Shown: positions 1 to 12,079, numbered from the stretch's first letter. The stretch: 64,000 bases of DNA from Ditylenchus dipsaci (GCA_004194705.1 SADC01001278.1:248001-312000), one strand, 5' to 3'. Program-made: numbers and translations. Notes: generated from the letters alone by a model not told the origin.

Positions 1-109
1 TCTGTTTTTTGCGTTTTCTTAATTACCACGAGCTATCTTGACTCCACTTTTCAGATTTCGGTCGACTGCCAAAAAATCTCAAACTCGTCCTCAAATTTTT
101 CCGATTTCT

Positions 110-176
110 TAGGTGTTGAATCATAATCCCCCATGGGAGATCAATAAAGAATATACGGTAGTTACGCGAATTCCGA
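110..176. repeat. Partial ACCGTATT-type MITE end
   Basis: The stretch around CCCATGGGAGATC ending in ATACGGTAGTTA matches the right end of the element at 7276-7426, which carries CCCATGGGAATTT and then ATACGGTAGTTA. It looks like one end of the dispersed family whose termini read TACCGTATTT and AAATACGGTA. No left end is visible in the window. Confidence 0.45.
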
Positions 177-271
177 GGATAGAGTATCCCGAAAAAAATT
201 TAAACATGATTTCGAAAAAATAATTTACTATAAAAATCATACTTCCAATATATTCAATACATCAACAACAA

Positions 272-3200
272 CTACATGTAGGGAAATTCATAGTATTGTT
301 GGGCGCCTTGCATATGCTGCTGTGTTTGCTGTATATACTGAGTTGCCCACGGAGTCGCATTTTGGCCTTAAAAACAAATAAATTTAAACACAAGATTTTT
401 TTAAACAAAAATTACCATTGCTTTGGGCCCAAACAGCTGTAGCTGGAGCCCCAAACTGGTATTGTTGTTGTGCAGCAGGTAGTCCATACGCTGTGCTAGC
501 AATTGAAGAATTCAGATTAGGGCTGTTAGAGCTATTCAAATTAGAGGCAGAGCTATTTGGAGATAGATCCCCAATCTTCTGTTTAATGACATGCTGGGCG
601 TGTTGGATTTGATCACTTGTTCCTTTGATAAGAAATACTTTTTCATTGATATTTGACAGAGAGTCTCTATTTAACTCCACATGAGCACCCGTTTCAGCGA
701 ATATCTAAAAAATGAAAAATATAAGTTAAAAATTTAGTGAAAATGTATTTTTTGAGAAAAAAACGCTAGACTTTCGAGCTTCACTAAAAAATTAACATGC
801 AGTATGTGTCGGGTATGTCCGTCGTAAATCGAAAAAAAACTTTAATTTAAAAAAGGCAGGTACCAGATGAATTTGTTGAAATAATTGTTTGTCATTTTGG
901 AAGAAAGAATAAGTAAGGACTACTTGAGCCGCATTTTTTATTTGACCTTTACTATCTCACGTCAGTCAAAAAATTTCGCGTTCAGCTGATACCCGCCATA
1001 TTACATTGGTGAACATTATTAAAACATTGGCTACGGGCATGCCTCTTTAAAGTTCTGTTTTACCTAAAACTTTTATTGAAAATTTTGAGCAGACTGCTTT
1101 AATACAGCCCTAAAGCCTTCGGTAAATCGGTTTTCTTCGGTTCTCTTCGAGTCTTTGATGTGATTGTTAGGCTCTGGCCTCAGGTATATTTTCTTTTTTC
1201 TTTCGTTTAAAAAAATTGGAACGCTTTTAACCGAAAGCTGTAGATAAGAACAAAAGATATAATACAAAAGGCTAGAGCGAATCAATGACAACAAAGACCA
1301 ATAAGAGAGTCAGAACTTTTAACTGAAGTCTAAAAGCGTTAAAAATAGTACAAGGAACCAAAGCAAAAATAGGCTGGATTTTACAAGAAAATTTATTAAA
1401 AGTCTATTTTTTCACGTATTTTGGATATAAAAAATTATTACTTGTTTGATAGTGTCACCACCCTTGCCAATAACCAACCCCGCTTTGTTTGCTGGAACAG
1501 ACATGCAAAAGCTTTCAGCACTGGGATTGTCAGTTGCTTGAGAACATGTAGAAATAAAAGCTGAGATTATTTGACGTGCTCGACCTATTTGTTGTGAGTT
1601 TCCTTGTATGTTCAACTGCCGAGCTGCTGAATTGGGATCCTCTGCAACAAGATTATATTTTCGAATGTTTAACTAACTAAAAGAACAAAAATTACTTACT
1701 ATCTTGGGCGAATTGTATCCAAGCACCAGACTCAAAAGCCAGCCGTTTGATGGTAGCACCACCTTTGCCAATCACTGACCCGACAACACTTCTTGGCACA
1801 AGAATCTCTGCATTGATCAAATTCAAATTTTTTTGCTCGTTTGCAATCTGCATTGGTGGCATAGTGGGATTACAAGATGACAAGGGCAGTGGACCTTGGT
1901 TAGCATAGCTGCTTTTTTGTTGCACTGCTTGGTTGTTTGGAAGAGCTGGGGCAGATTTTGGTGGTACACTCACTACAAAATCTTTGAAATGTTTCCAGAA
2001 ATACTGCTTTTAAATTAAAACATGAATTTCTCATATTGTTTCCTCATATTTTTCTTATTTTTTCTCATATTTTAAAGTCGTGTTAAAGGGGGGGGGGGGA
2101 CACTTGGGGGGTTGAGAAATGGGTTTGCCAGCCTAAGGAAAAACTTATTGACGGGTTGCAAAAATTTTAAATATAAAATTTTGTATATGATTTTATGATG
2201 GGTTTCACTGAACATTGTCGAATAATGTAGCGAAACCCATCATAAAATCACATAAATAATTTTATATTTAAAATCTTTTTGCAACCCATTTATGGGTTTT
2301 TCATCAGGTTCACAAAGCCATTTCTCAACCCCCCCCCCCCAAGTGTCCCCCCCCCTTTAAGGCCTGCCCATCCAAAGGCCATTCATAGACCTTCATTGAC
2401 AGACCTGAATTTTCAAAACCACAATAGGGAACAAGTAAAACTGATTTTTTCATTACGCCATCAAACAAAAACGAGTTTTTAAAGTATGAGTCCATTGTAG
2501 TTTTACTTGCTGTAAGAGATAACTCTTTTAGCTAAAAATAAATGATCCCATGTCACAGCATGTTACTCTAATTAAGAGGCTCAAACCAAAATTTATCATT
2601 TTTTCTATTTATATAAAAAAGTGTCAAACATACTGGGTTGTGTGATTGGTTGACCTTGAGGGGGCGGAGAAGCATATGCTTGCTGTACCAAAATCGCCAT
2701 TGCGGATGGAAATGGGCCAGGAGGGAGAGGCGGAGGCATACCATAGGTAAGTGGTTTAGACACCACAGTCTTTACAGGCTTAGTATGCCTAGAGTAATGT
2801 CTTCTGCTGGATAAAGGAGCTGTTTCCGTGGTCACCATTTGAACGTCACTTAGGTAGTTTTGCAAGTTTTGCTTGTCTATTTCAGACATACCATTGCCAG
2901 CATCACTTGAATCATTGTTGAGTAGGGTTTCTGTTTGAGTAGGTGGTTGAGAAGTGTCAATAGAAGTGTTTGGACTGTCTGACTCGATCGCTTTTAAGAC
3001 TGCTTTTGTCAGAGTTTTTGAAGCCGTTACTTCTGTGCTTGGGGGAGAAGAGGATGTATTTACGGGTTGAGCTGCCCCAAATATCCGTTCTCTGGCTTGT
3101 TGATAGGCCGCTTGGCGTTCCTATAACCTTCCTTATATAATTGTTTTTATATTAAGAAATTCTTTATTTAGATCAGATTTCTTTCCTTATTTAGAAATCA

Positions 3201-4334
3201 AACACACATGGGTAAAAGGAACTTTTTTCAATTCCTGAAGTTTTTAAACTTGGACTTGAAGGGGCATGATCGTGCCCGATGAGGAGAAAAGGCGCGAACC
3301 AGCAGTTCATTTCTTTCTCGATAAATTTTTACATTCGTCTCGATTTTTTAGTTTTCTGTCTAGTTTTTAAAAGCAGTATAAGGTCATCTATATCAGATTT
3401 GACGCAGAACGAGTGAAAAAGGGAACGATTCGAAAAAATTCGAAAAAAACTGCTGGTTCGCGCCTTAACACACGGGCATGCCCCTTTAATTAGGCAAAAT
3501 CATGTTTTCCAACCTGAGAAAACCCACTAATATGTTACACAAAAAAGGGATGGACTGAGTTTAAGGGTAATTTTTTCGGTGGTTATGAAATTTGAGTTGT
3601 TACTTAAAAGATTATGCTTGCTAAGACATGCGCTGAAGGGTCATAGCCACGCGTTCTGGATTGTTCCCCGCATTTTTAATTTTTCCTCCTAATCAATGAA
3701 TTTCTGTACGGATTTTTTACCTTGGTTTCTAACAAAACTATACCTAAAATTAAATTTAGGCATAGTTGTGTTAGAAACCAAGTTAAAAAATTCGTACAAA
3801 AGTTCAATGATCAGCAATTTTCTTTGAATTGTTTTTTTTGACGACAGTTGTCGGAGACGGCAATGGCCCTTTGAAAAAATTATTGCCTGTCTTATATACC
3901 TTAAATTACTTTTTTTTTTAATTTTTGTCGTTGAATCTGAATTGATATCGTATAAAATAAGCTACTTGCCTCGAAAGTCATTAGTTTGGCTTGGTTTTCC
4001 TCTGAATTGTCAGGCTTGGCTTGCGCATTATCAGCTCTTCTCAATAATCGAATAGGTCTCATAGGACTAAATCAAGCGAATTCATTTATTTTTTACCTTA
4101 AATTTATAGACAAACAACAAACTTAGTGGAACCAGGAAAATTGTCATCTTGGGTTGCAGATGTGCACGGCAACTTTTGCTGCTGTTCTTCTACTTGTCGC
4201 TGCACAATCTGCTTTTGTTTCTCAGCTATCTGAGCTAGCTGCAATTCTTCAGTCACGTTTTCCCAGTCATCTAGCGGTCCATCTTGCTTGCTAGTAGTAG
4301 TGGTTAGGTTTCCATCAGTGGGCATAAAACTCAT
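272..4334 (-). CDS. SUZ-domain plus two-KH-domain RNA-binding protein (SZRD1-like half joined to FUBP-like half)
   Basis: Seven exons on the minus strand join in perfect phase: 4334-4123, 4066-3970, 3120-2634, 1972-1700, 1641-1442, 704-416 and 366-272, giving 550 residues. The N-terminal half has DDWENVTEEL, then MRPIRLLRR, then the SUZ-like core ERQAAYQQARERIFG near residues 103-118, in the order found in SZRD1. Two KH domains follow: VPRSVVGSVIGKGGATIKR near residue 310 and VPANKAGLVIGKGGDTIKQ near residue 380. Both keep the GXXG loop (GKGG). The tail ends PWATQYIQQTQQ...EFPYM, a Trp/Tyr/Gln style seen in FUBP tails. Such proteins bind single-stranded RNA or DNA, so a role in mRNA control is likely. 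ATG 4334 is the first in-frame ATG. The exon is open upstream to an acceptor at 4368, so more coding or a trans-splice leader is possible. The second intron has a GC donor. Confidence 0.85.
2087..2356. mobile_element. Palindromic MITE with TTAA target duplication
   Basis: Two arms of about 125 bp are inverted copies (GACACTTGGGG...AAATGG against CCATTTCTCAACCCC). TTAA lies at 2083-2086 and again at 2357-2360, outside G-run and C-run termini. A TTAA duplication is the hallmark of piggyBac-type insertion. No transposase is present. The element sits in the SUZ-KH intron 1973-2633. Confidence 0.75.
3255..3490. mobile_element. Inverted-repeat MITE beginning AAGGGGCATG
   Basis: The left arm reads GGGGCATGATCGTGCCCG and later GGCGCGAACCAGCAG. 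The right arm is its reverse complement, CTGCTGGTTCGCGCC followed by GGGCATGCCCC. A related fragment (ACGGGCATGCCTCTTTAAAG) lies near 1034-1054. It sits inside the GC-AG intron of the SUZ-KH gene. Confidence 0.6.
3706..3798. repeat. Long hairpin, arms about 43 bp
   Basis: The arms TTACCTTGGTTTCTAACA and TGTTAGAAACCAAGTTAA form an imperfect inverted repeat around a short centre. It lies in the SUZ-KH intron 3121-3969 and may be a degenerate MITE. No function is implied. Confidence 0.5.
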
Positions 4335-5324
4335 AATAGTCACTTTGCAAACACGAATAGACCTCCCCTAAAAGTATATAAATATTTTAAGGGATAATAA
4401 TTTTTCGTTAAAATTTAGTAAAGGAGTAGATGTAAAATCATATCAGGTATAGATAAATGATATACTTTCCTTTATCCGAGCATATCTACAAAAAGTAATT
4501 GGAAAAACTGTCATGTGCTAAAGTGGGAATTCAAACATCAGTTTTTAAAGAATGGTTTACTTTTGTATAAGAAAACTTTTTTGCCTATATTCTTATGTTT
4601 AGAAGCAAATTGTTAATGTGAAAAGATCTAAACTTTCAATTGATAAAGCTGCCCTTTATTATGAAATTTAGTTAAGTAAAATTATTATTTTTAATGAGCA
4701 TCGGTAGAGCGCAGTTAATTCGCCTCTGGAGTCTTGCAGAAGGATATTTGCGGAATCGTTATTTTACGGACCCTGCTAGTGATCTGACTTTTGCTTAACG
4801 TCTTTGCGTAACGACATTCGCGTTTGATCAATTGCGGGTGCAACGTTTACGCCTCGACAAATTCGCCTCGAAATTTATGGCCGACAAATGAGGATTGTCA
4901 TTTCTGGACGCAACTTTAGAGGATGTGATATTTGCATACATTTTAAAAGGTTCGCGTAGTCCTCCAAACAAAAAGTCAAATTTTGGTCGAATTTTTTTTT
5001 GTGCAGCCGCGCAAAATAGGCTAATGAGAAGCCAAAAACATATTTTCTTACGAATTACATCATTAAAAGCTATTTGTGTTTATAAAACACGATTTTAGCA
5101 AGCACATATACTGTACTCGAGCCTAAAAAAATTCAGCCATTATTTTTAAATTCGTAAAATAGCAGTTTAGCTGAATATTTAACTTGAAAAATAATTAGAT
5201 AAAATGGGGGAACAAGCCGTTTCAAAATAAGCACTTGTTTTTGGAAGAAAATGTTTAAGAAGGGGGTTTTTGTAAGTTCGGGTACCAGAAACAAAAATAT
5301 AAAATTCTTTGGCATTAATATCGG

Positions 5325-5760
5325 TTACAGTTTCGAATCCCCACACGGGGCTTGGAGTTGAGATGCGCACACCCACATACCTTAGACACAAATCACTCGA
5401 AAGTGACTCAGGATGCATAAAAAAGCATGCATACCAGAGTTTATTCATGCGGTTGGCCCCAGTATTCAAAACTATGTTCAACATCTTCTTGTTAGTGGGC
5501 CCTGAGTCATTAGTGGCCCCTTTTTATTCTCTTCTCCTCCCAATACAGCCCTCAATCCCTTTGAAATTCAAAAGGCGTCAATTTAAATTTTTGAAATTTT
5601 GACTAAAAACCATGATACCTCCCTGTGGATCGAATTTTTTTCTCAGAATCAAAAAAAACACGCGGCTTTCTCAGAAAATTGGGGTCGAAAAACACGAATA
5701 TAAAGTTATTTCCTACACCTGACCCTTCCCCGTGGGGGATTCTGAACTCAAGCCTTGATA
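5325..5760. mobile_element. Single-arm copy of the GAATCCCC / GGAGTTGAGATGCG family
   Basis: The copy begins GAATCCCCACACGGGG and ends CCCCGTGGGGGATTC, so short inverted ends are visible. Its body (GGAGTTGAGATGCGCACA...CCTTAGACACAAATCACTCG) recurs at 39940-40356 and near 61550-61690. The copy at 39503-40356 is a full palindrome of related sequence. Confidence 0.65.
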
Positions 5761-6067
5761 TCTGTGACTGAATTTCCATTTTTCTTGAACTGTCCTAGAG
5801 GTGTTACACTTGAAACATGTTTTTATACAATTCAACACATTGCTATTGAAAAACTTTTTAGGGTAAAAAATATTTTATTTTTTGTGTGCTTATAAAAGAC
5901 AGTTAAAATTAAATAAAGTTAAATTTAAAAAAAGTTATACATTTAGATATTTTATTTAAAAAAATTCACAAATAAAATAAAGTATATGACTGCAGTAAAG
6001 GCAAGAAGAATGAAGCAGGTTTTTTCTTATTGGCATCAGAATTCTAAACTTTGAAAGCATGTATATA

Positions 6068-6517
6068 TTAGGTTGTGTAAAAAGTTTTGACAAAAAGTAC
6101 GCGGTGAAAATTCAAAAAATATTTTTCCGAAATATGTCTTGAAACGACATTTCTAGGGGTAAAATGACACGCTGAGCACGAATCTGTGCTCAGAAATGCC
6201 GTGCGACTTATGAAAAGCTGTGAAAAGAGCCATTTTAACTTCTTACATTTATTCATCTTTCGTCATTGATAAGCTCTGAAAATAAGTTAAGAATACAATA
6301 AAACAAAGTTGAAAATATCTGTATAACGGTAAATCAAAAGTAAGTGCCTAAATGGTACTTTTATCGCCGCTTAATAAGCTTCGAGCCATTTCTGAGCACA
6401 GATTCGTGCTCAGTGTGTCATTTTACCCCTAGAAATGTCGTTTCAAGACATATTTCGGAAAAATATTTTTTGAATTTTCACCGCGTACTTTTTGTCAAAA
6501 CTTTTTACACAACCTAA
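6068..6517. mobile_element. Mariner-like MITE, 450 bp, TA duplication
   Basis: Terminal inverted repeats of about 130 bp start TTAGGTTGTGTAAAAAGT and end in its reverse complement. TA flanks both sides (6066-6067 and 6518-6519). TTAGGTTG termini with a TA target are typical of the Tc1/mariner superfamily. No transposase frame is present. The right end lies 3 bp from the stop codon of the neighbouring cysteine-module gene. Confidence 0.85.
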
Positions 6518-6520
6518 TAT

Positions 6521-9085
6521 TTATACTAATTGAAAGTTTACCAATGGATGAAAATTCATTGATGGTTCAGTGCTAGTTGTAGTAGTTGTTGTTGTTGTGC
6601 TTGTTGTAGTGGTAGGCTTCAACCTTTCCTTACAATCAGAGATATTTCCGCGACAAGTAAACTCATCTAATACCAAAAATTAGTCTTACTTTAAAAACTA
6701 TCGAAATTGACATACCATGTCTTACACATCCCGAGAACCTTTCAAAGCATTTCATTAAGTCTAAAAACAAAAATTTACTCTCTATTATATTTAATAATAT
6801 CTTTTCGAGGCAGAAAGCGGTTTTGTTTAAAAAACAACTTTCGCATTTTTATCAACATCTTCTTAGTTCCCTTTTCAGGCTTTATTTTTTTCGTATATTA
6901 TTTTAATATTATTTCACTATAAAGCTGAAGTAGCTTTAGCTCGGTCACTAAACTGCCATTTTGGCTTATCCTTACAAAAAAGGAATAAAACATATGTATT
7001 ACGTGATCAAACATTATTATTGGTACTTATGTAAACGGGATAAGTACCAACTGCTGCGATGCGCCCTTTCAAAAGGCCCTAATTAGAAAATTCACAAAAC
7101 TAGTATAAATTTTTGAGAAAAAAATGTCAAAAAAGCAAATGAATGACTTCATGCACTCCCAATTATTCTTATTTTCAAATAATATTTACAACAAAAACTC
7201 ACTCTTAGTGCATTCTAACATAATCTCGCCACTGTATCTCATAGAGGGCTCACAAATTCTGTCGTCCAAAATTGATACCGTATTTTCTCTATTAATCCCC
7301 CACTCTTTGATAAACCCCAACCCTTTATTTTTGACTAGGAGTTCAGAGTTAAGGCCATTTTTTATCGACAAATTTTGGATTTTTCGAGGGTTGAACCCAT
7401 GGGAATTTAATAGACAAAATACGGTAGTTATCAGAATAAAAAGTTAAACGGTAAGAAAACCCTATACTACCTAAGTTAAAAACGCCTTAAATCATTTTTT
7501 TTCTCAAGTTTTTAGTTTCAAAAATGATTTGGGTCGTTTTCGAGCTGAGCGGCAAAGTGTAATTTAGCTAGTTAAATTGTATGCTTACGGGAAGAACATG
7601 TCGAATCAAGACCGCAACCAGGGCTATCTCTCATTTCTAAATGAAACACATCGAAAATGAATTAATAGTTTTTCTTACGTATCAAGCAGTGTTCATTCCT
7701 GTCGAAGCAGTCATACAACAGGTCTCAAAAAAGTATTTAAGTCTTTTTGAAGAATTTTTTTAAATATTAAAAACTTGTAGCTAGTAGTATTTCAATTATA
7801 ATCTTAGGTACTTTTCACCGAAAATTGATTTTTTCGCTACAGTCTACTCTCGATAAACTGGCACCCCTGGGGACCAGTCTGGGGTGCCAGTTTATTGGGA
7901 TGTTACTTTGCCTAATTTCTTTGTCGGCCAGCCAAATAGGGCTTTTTCAATGTGCCAGTTAATCGAGGGTGCCAGTTTATTGGAGTGCCAGTTTAACGAG
8001 AGTCGACTGTATAAAGGAGCAAGAAACTTGATTTGAATTGCCTCAGTTTGGTTAAAAATGTTTTCGGTTTTTTAAATTATACAAAAAATTTGTTGTCTGA
8101 TTTACATAAATATTTGAATATATTAGGTTGGTGCATAAGTTTTAAACCATACAAAAGACTTTTTTTGCAAAACGAAAATTTCTCTTATAACAAAATCCAA
8201 ACAATAGGTTTGTAGCCCTGAATCTCCTTTTTCAAATGGCATATTTAACTTAGCTTGATTATTCTGGATAACTCACCATTTGGGTACAAACACTTGTCTG
8301 GTCATTTTGAGAAGGTTACCCGTGTTTTCATCACTTTAACTGGTCAAATGTTTTATTGAATTTTGAGCGTCACGACAAAATTTTATCACCGTGTTGTAGC
8401 GCAGCTCAAGAGCTACAAAACCCATATTACAGAATGATTTTTGAAAATCTGAGTATTGAGATATGGCCTTTTGGAAAAAATCATTTTCTTGAAAAAATGA
8501 CCAAAATCAGAAAAATTGGCAAAACTTGCGTTTTCGTCATTTTTTCAAGAAAATGATTTTTTCCAAAAGGCCATATCTCAATACTCAGATTTTCAAAAAT
8601 CATTCTGTAATATGGGTTTTGTAGCTCTTGAGCTGCGCTACAACATAGTGATAAAATTTTGTCGTGACGCTCAAAATTCAATAAAACATTTGACCAGTTA
8701 AAGTGATGAAACACGGGTAACCTTCTCAAAATGACCAGACAAGTGTTTGGACCCAAATGGTGAGTTATCCAGAATAATCAAGCTAAGTTAAATATGCCAT
8801 TTGAAAAAGGAGATTCAGGGCTACAAAACCTATTGTTTGGATTTTGTTATAAGAGAAATTTTCGTTTTGCAAAAAAAGTCTTTTGTATGGTTTAAAACTT
8901 ATGCACCAACCTAATATTTGAAAATATATTTTTATATTTGAAAAAACTGGGATCACTGATAGTAACTTTAAAAGTTGAGTAACTATTAGAGTTAGTAATC
9001 AGTATAGCATTTACGCTAGTCATTTTCTAAACTAAAAAAATGGTACCTTTTTCATGGCAGTTATCAAAGGATGTTACTGGACCAT
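6521..9085 (-). CDS. 3' part of a secreted-type protein made of small phase-1 cysteine modules with a Thr-rich tail
   Basis: Five minus-strand exons are consistent: 9085-9047 (39 nt), 7723-7679 (45), 7636-7589 (48), 6760-6716 (45) and 6666-6521 with a TAA stop. Every junction is phase 1. The joined protein reads FDNCHEK, DLLYDCFDRNEHCLIQ, then PGCGLDSTCSS, then LMKCFERFSGCVRH, then DEFTCRGNISDCKER, and then a threonine run (TTTTSTTTTTTTTS). The second and fourth exons resemble each other, as do the third and the start of the fifth, which suggests tandem duplication of a two-exon module. Paired cysteines and a Thr-rich, probably O-glycosylated linker suggest an extracellular protein. I do not recognise the family. 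No signal-peptide exon was found, so the 5' end is missing. The mariner-like palindrome 8123-8914 fills one intron. Confidence 0.5.
7276..7426. mobile_element. MITE of the TACCGTATTT...AAATACGGTA family
   Basis: The left end TACCGTATTTTCTCTATTAA and the right end TAATAGACAAAATACGGTA are inverted copies. Related copies lie near 25217, 25651, 37925, 56736 and 58147, with partial ends near 110, 30570, 33296, 44300 and 45395. Confidence 0.65.
7840..8009. mobile_element. Pogo-like MITE (CAGTC...GACTG, TA target)
   Basis: Ends read CAGTCTACTCTCGATAAACT and AGTTTAACGAGAGTCGACTG, with TA at 7838-7839 and 8010-8011. CAGT termini with CTCGATTTAAC-like inner sequence and TA duplication fit the pogo/Tigger group. 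Similar elements recur at least eight times in the window. Confidence 0.7.
8123..8914. mobile_element. 792-bp mariner-like palindrome
   Basis: Almost the whole element is one inverted repeat beginning TTAGGTTGGTGCATAAGT and ending in its complement. TA duplications sit at 8121-8122 and 8915-8916. The core (TTGTAGCGCAGCTCAAGAGC) also occurs near 38327-38350, and a weaker copy near 49030. Open frames inside are mirror images of each other and do not resemble a transposase. Confidence 0.85.
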
Positions 9086-10878
9086 CTGTCGTCATACGGC
9101 ATGTATTTGATTGTATAGGAAAAAGAAGAATAAAAAACAGGTTAAAAAGCATGGTCTTCATAATTCTCGTAATTTTTATCCTAGATTTTTTAAGATTTAT
9201 ATTTTCATGTTTTTCTCACTATAAATTCCCGGCTACGTCCGTGCAGCAACTTTATTTTTTTCACGTGTTCATGTTTAAAACTCTATACTTTAATCTGTAA
9301 TTATTCTAAAGTTCTACAGAAAACTGAGATTCAAAGCTACACAATAATGCACACAATTAGAAAAAATTAGCGAAAATTTCAAAGACTAATAAAGTACCCC
9401 GATATGGCAGAACCGCTGATATAACGGAATTTATAGCTGGTCCTCAGGGGTAACACTATATCCAGGTTCAACTGTAGCTCTAAAAATGACTATTTTAGCA
9501 CGAAAAAATCGATTTTTGACCAAAAATTAATTCGGGCAGAAGTGAGTTGAAAATTTTAAACATCAACTCAAAAAGCTATGCTATTAACTGACTATGCTAA
9601 TCTCACTTTTCAGAACTTAAATTCAAAAAATCCAAACAAACCAGTTTTGAGAAATATATCAGTAAAATTGTCCTAACACCGACAAAAAACATTTACACAA
9701 CTATATTAACTGCTAATGTTTTAGAATAATCATATATAAGCTATGTGAATCACTGCTGCTATGTGGATAAACGACTTTTAAACACAGACTGATCATCAGA
9801 CTTGTAAAAGAAAAGCTTTCAAGAGCAAGTATTAGTTGGTATATTTTGTTTACGAGTCTTTTTCGCGAACCATATCTAATCAACCAAAAATGTCTATCCA
9901 TGACCAGGCTGCCAGCCTACTTCTTCAACCCTCTTAAAAAGAGGTAAAACACAGTCTTACTTGTGATCTAACACTTGTATCTCATGCAGTTTTATTGGCT
10001 CTATAACTTGATGATTTTATTTTCTAAAATTTCTCAATAAAATTTTGAAAAAATTACAGAACCAAATTGCAACCACCTGAATTGCTGTAAAAAAATTGGT
10101 GGTTTGATTGCCTGTTGATCCTGAGGTCAAAATTTTTGGCTGGAATTTTCTTTTTATTTTCTCTCCATTTTCTTGCTGTCTTGTAAGTCTTTACACTAGT
10201 TATGTTGCATTTTCAAGCTTAGAATTTTAGTATACAATTTTCATTGAAAAGCAGACAGGAATAAGCCAAACAGAGTATGCTCCTAATTTCAATACCAATA
10301 AAACAGCTGGTTCTACCTCTTCACCTGTAATTTCGGAATTACTTTTGTTAAATACTTGTGCTGATTTTTTTGCCTATCTTGTAGCTCTTCAATTTCTCTG
10401 CCAGTATCGACCAAGCATTGACCAGTTATACATGAGTATGACATGCTTTTCAACAGCTTTAAGCGTAAATTTGGCAAGTGAGAAAATGGTGGTTTTCTTG
10501 TGGTTTCATCCGTGGTTTCATTTAATGGTTTCATATGCAGGAGTTCAACACACCATTAGAAAGCTCAGACAAACAGTTTTCTTATCAGCATCAAAAAAAT
10601 GCTGAGCTAAATTAATTCACTGCTCACCAGCTTGATGAAAAACCCATCCATTTTTCAAGAAGTTGCTGCTAAGACTTAATTTGAAGATATCATCTGCTGT
10701 GCTCGAATTTAGGGTGCTTCAGCATTTGTGGTGAATATTTTACACAGAAAAAGTCGTTTGATATGTCTCGATTGCAAAAAAGAAAGTGAGCCCACAAAAA
10801 AATTATTAGGATCTCTTAAAATCGATTGTCTTTTAAGTCGAATCTTTTAAGTCAAACTAGCTCTGCATAAGTGGCAAA

Positions 10879-11881
10879 CAGAGTTGTATCAAACGTCATG
10901 ACGTCCGTCAAACGTCCCTTCACTTCACCTTCACTTCATAGCCATGAAGGACGGCATGAAGGAAGGGCTCATATTTAAAAAAAATTTCAATGACGTGAAG
11001 CCTTCACGTCATGAACCCAATGAAGGTGAAGGTGAAGCAAAAAATTCTTCATTTACCAAGTGAAGGAATTTTGAAGATTGTTTGAAAGTTTAAAATGCAC
11101 GGAAGGGAAGATTACGGAAAACTGGAGGAATGAGGAAAAAGATAGAAGAAGAAAATTAAGCCGAAATTCCCGAAATTCTTCGAAAGCCTCTTTGTCTATA
11201 TTTTGAAGTTCCAATCTATCTCTTAGCCATATATATTCTCTCCTAGCTTTATCGACCTTCATCTACTGACTATGGAATCGACTACTACTTCTCAAAAACA
11301 AAAGCGTGGACTAGAAAGATCTCCTTCAGCGCCTTCTAACTTCAATCTATGCGCCAAATGCTGGAGATTCTCAAGCCTTTTCAACACTTCACGGCCGTTC
11401 TTCAGAAAAGGTATTCTCCAACTATCTTCTTGGTTTACCCTGGAATCAAAGGTCTCTTAGCGAAGTTAGCGGTTAGTTTGATCAAATTGTCCTAATATCT
11501 GTTTGATCATCTTGTTGTTTATTGTCTTTTGTTGATGGGAGAATAAACTTACTGTTTTGTTGATATTCATAATGTGGATCTAACAGGTGAAGGTCCCTCA
11601 TTGTTCATTGTTTAAAATTGAAGAACTCTTCACTGACGTGAAGAACTGACGGAAGGGTGTAAAAAATTTATTGACTGACGTGAAGATTGAAGGAAGGGCA
11701 CAAAAAATTTTCCACTGACGTGAAGGCTGAAGGAAGGGCGGGAAAATTTTTTTAGTGAAGGTGACGTGAAGATGAAGGCGAAAATTTTTTTCCTAATGAC
11801 GTGAAGAATGAAGGAAGAACGAAAATTAAAAATTTTTGTGAAGGACGATTGAAGGACGGGCAGGGGTCCGTTACAACTCTG
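10879..11881. mobile_element. Non-autonomous hAT-like element, about 1.0 kb
   Basis: The ends are inverted: CAGAGTTGTA on the left and TACAACTCTG on the right. Flanking 8-mers are GTGGCAAA (10871-10878) and GTGGCCAG (11882-11889), 6 of 8 identical, as expected for an aged 8-bp hAT duplication. CAG-starting ends are typical of hAT. The subterminal zones are full of GACGTGAAGG / TGAAGGAAGGGC motifs, about five degenerate copies at 11630-11870 and more at 10900-11050. No transposase is recognisable inside. Confidence 0.7.
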
Positions 11882-12079
11882 GTGGCCAGACATCAGCTGT
11901 CTGTAAGCCTTTTTTTGTTTTTCGTCGTAAAAATAAGTCGAAATAACATTTTACTTATTTATTTATGTGTATACACAATTTCACAATAAGTGTAAAAATT
12001 ATTTTTTAAGAATTTTAAAGAATTCAATAGTGTTATAGGTAGCTAGTTGAATAATAAAAAATTATAGTGAGAACAAGTA

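Larger units (their letters stand above)
3121..3969 (-). other. GC-AG intron of the SUZ-KH gene
   Basis: Only a GC donor keeps the SUZ core in frame here. The exon ends ATGACTTTCGAG and the intron starts GCAAGT, a textbook context for GC-AG introns. The acceptor TTATAG is followed by GAACGCCAA. Joining gives MTFEERQAAYQQARERIFG, the most conserved segment of the N-terminal half. Confidence 0.75.
4368..6520. other. Intergenic stretch with repeats only
   Basis: No supported exon was seen between the SUZ-KH first exon and the cysteine-module gene. It holds the dispersed element at 5325-5760 and the mariner-like MITE at 6068-6517. The remaining open frames lack family resemblance and splice structure. 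A promoter for the SUZ-KH gene would be expected near 4400 but no TATA box stands out. Confidence 0.5.

Noticed and set aside
8356..8756. Two nearly identical open frames on opposite strands (FERHDKILSLCCSAAQELQN)
   Set aside because: They are the two arms of the 792-bp palindrome read in each direction. No domain or splice support.
11053..11460. Open frames inside the hAT-like element
   Set aside because: Neither shows the hAT transposase dimerisation motif or zinc finger. Probably filler or chance.
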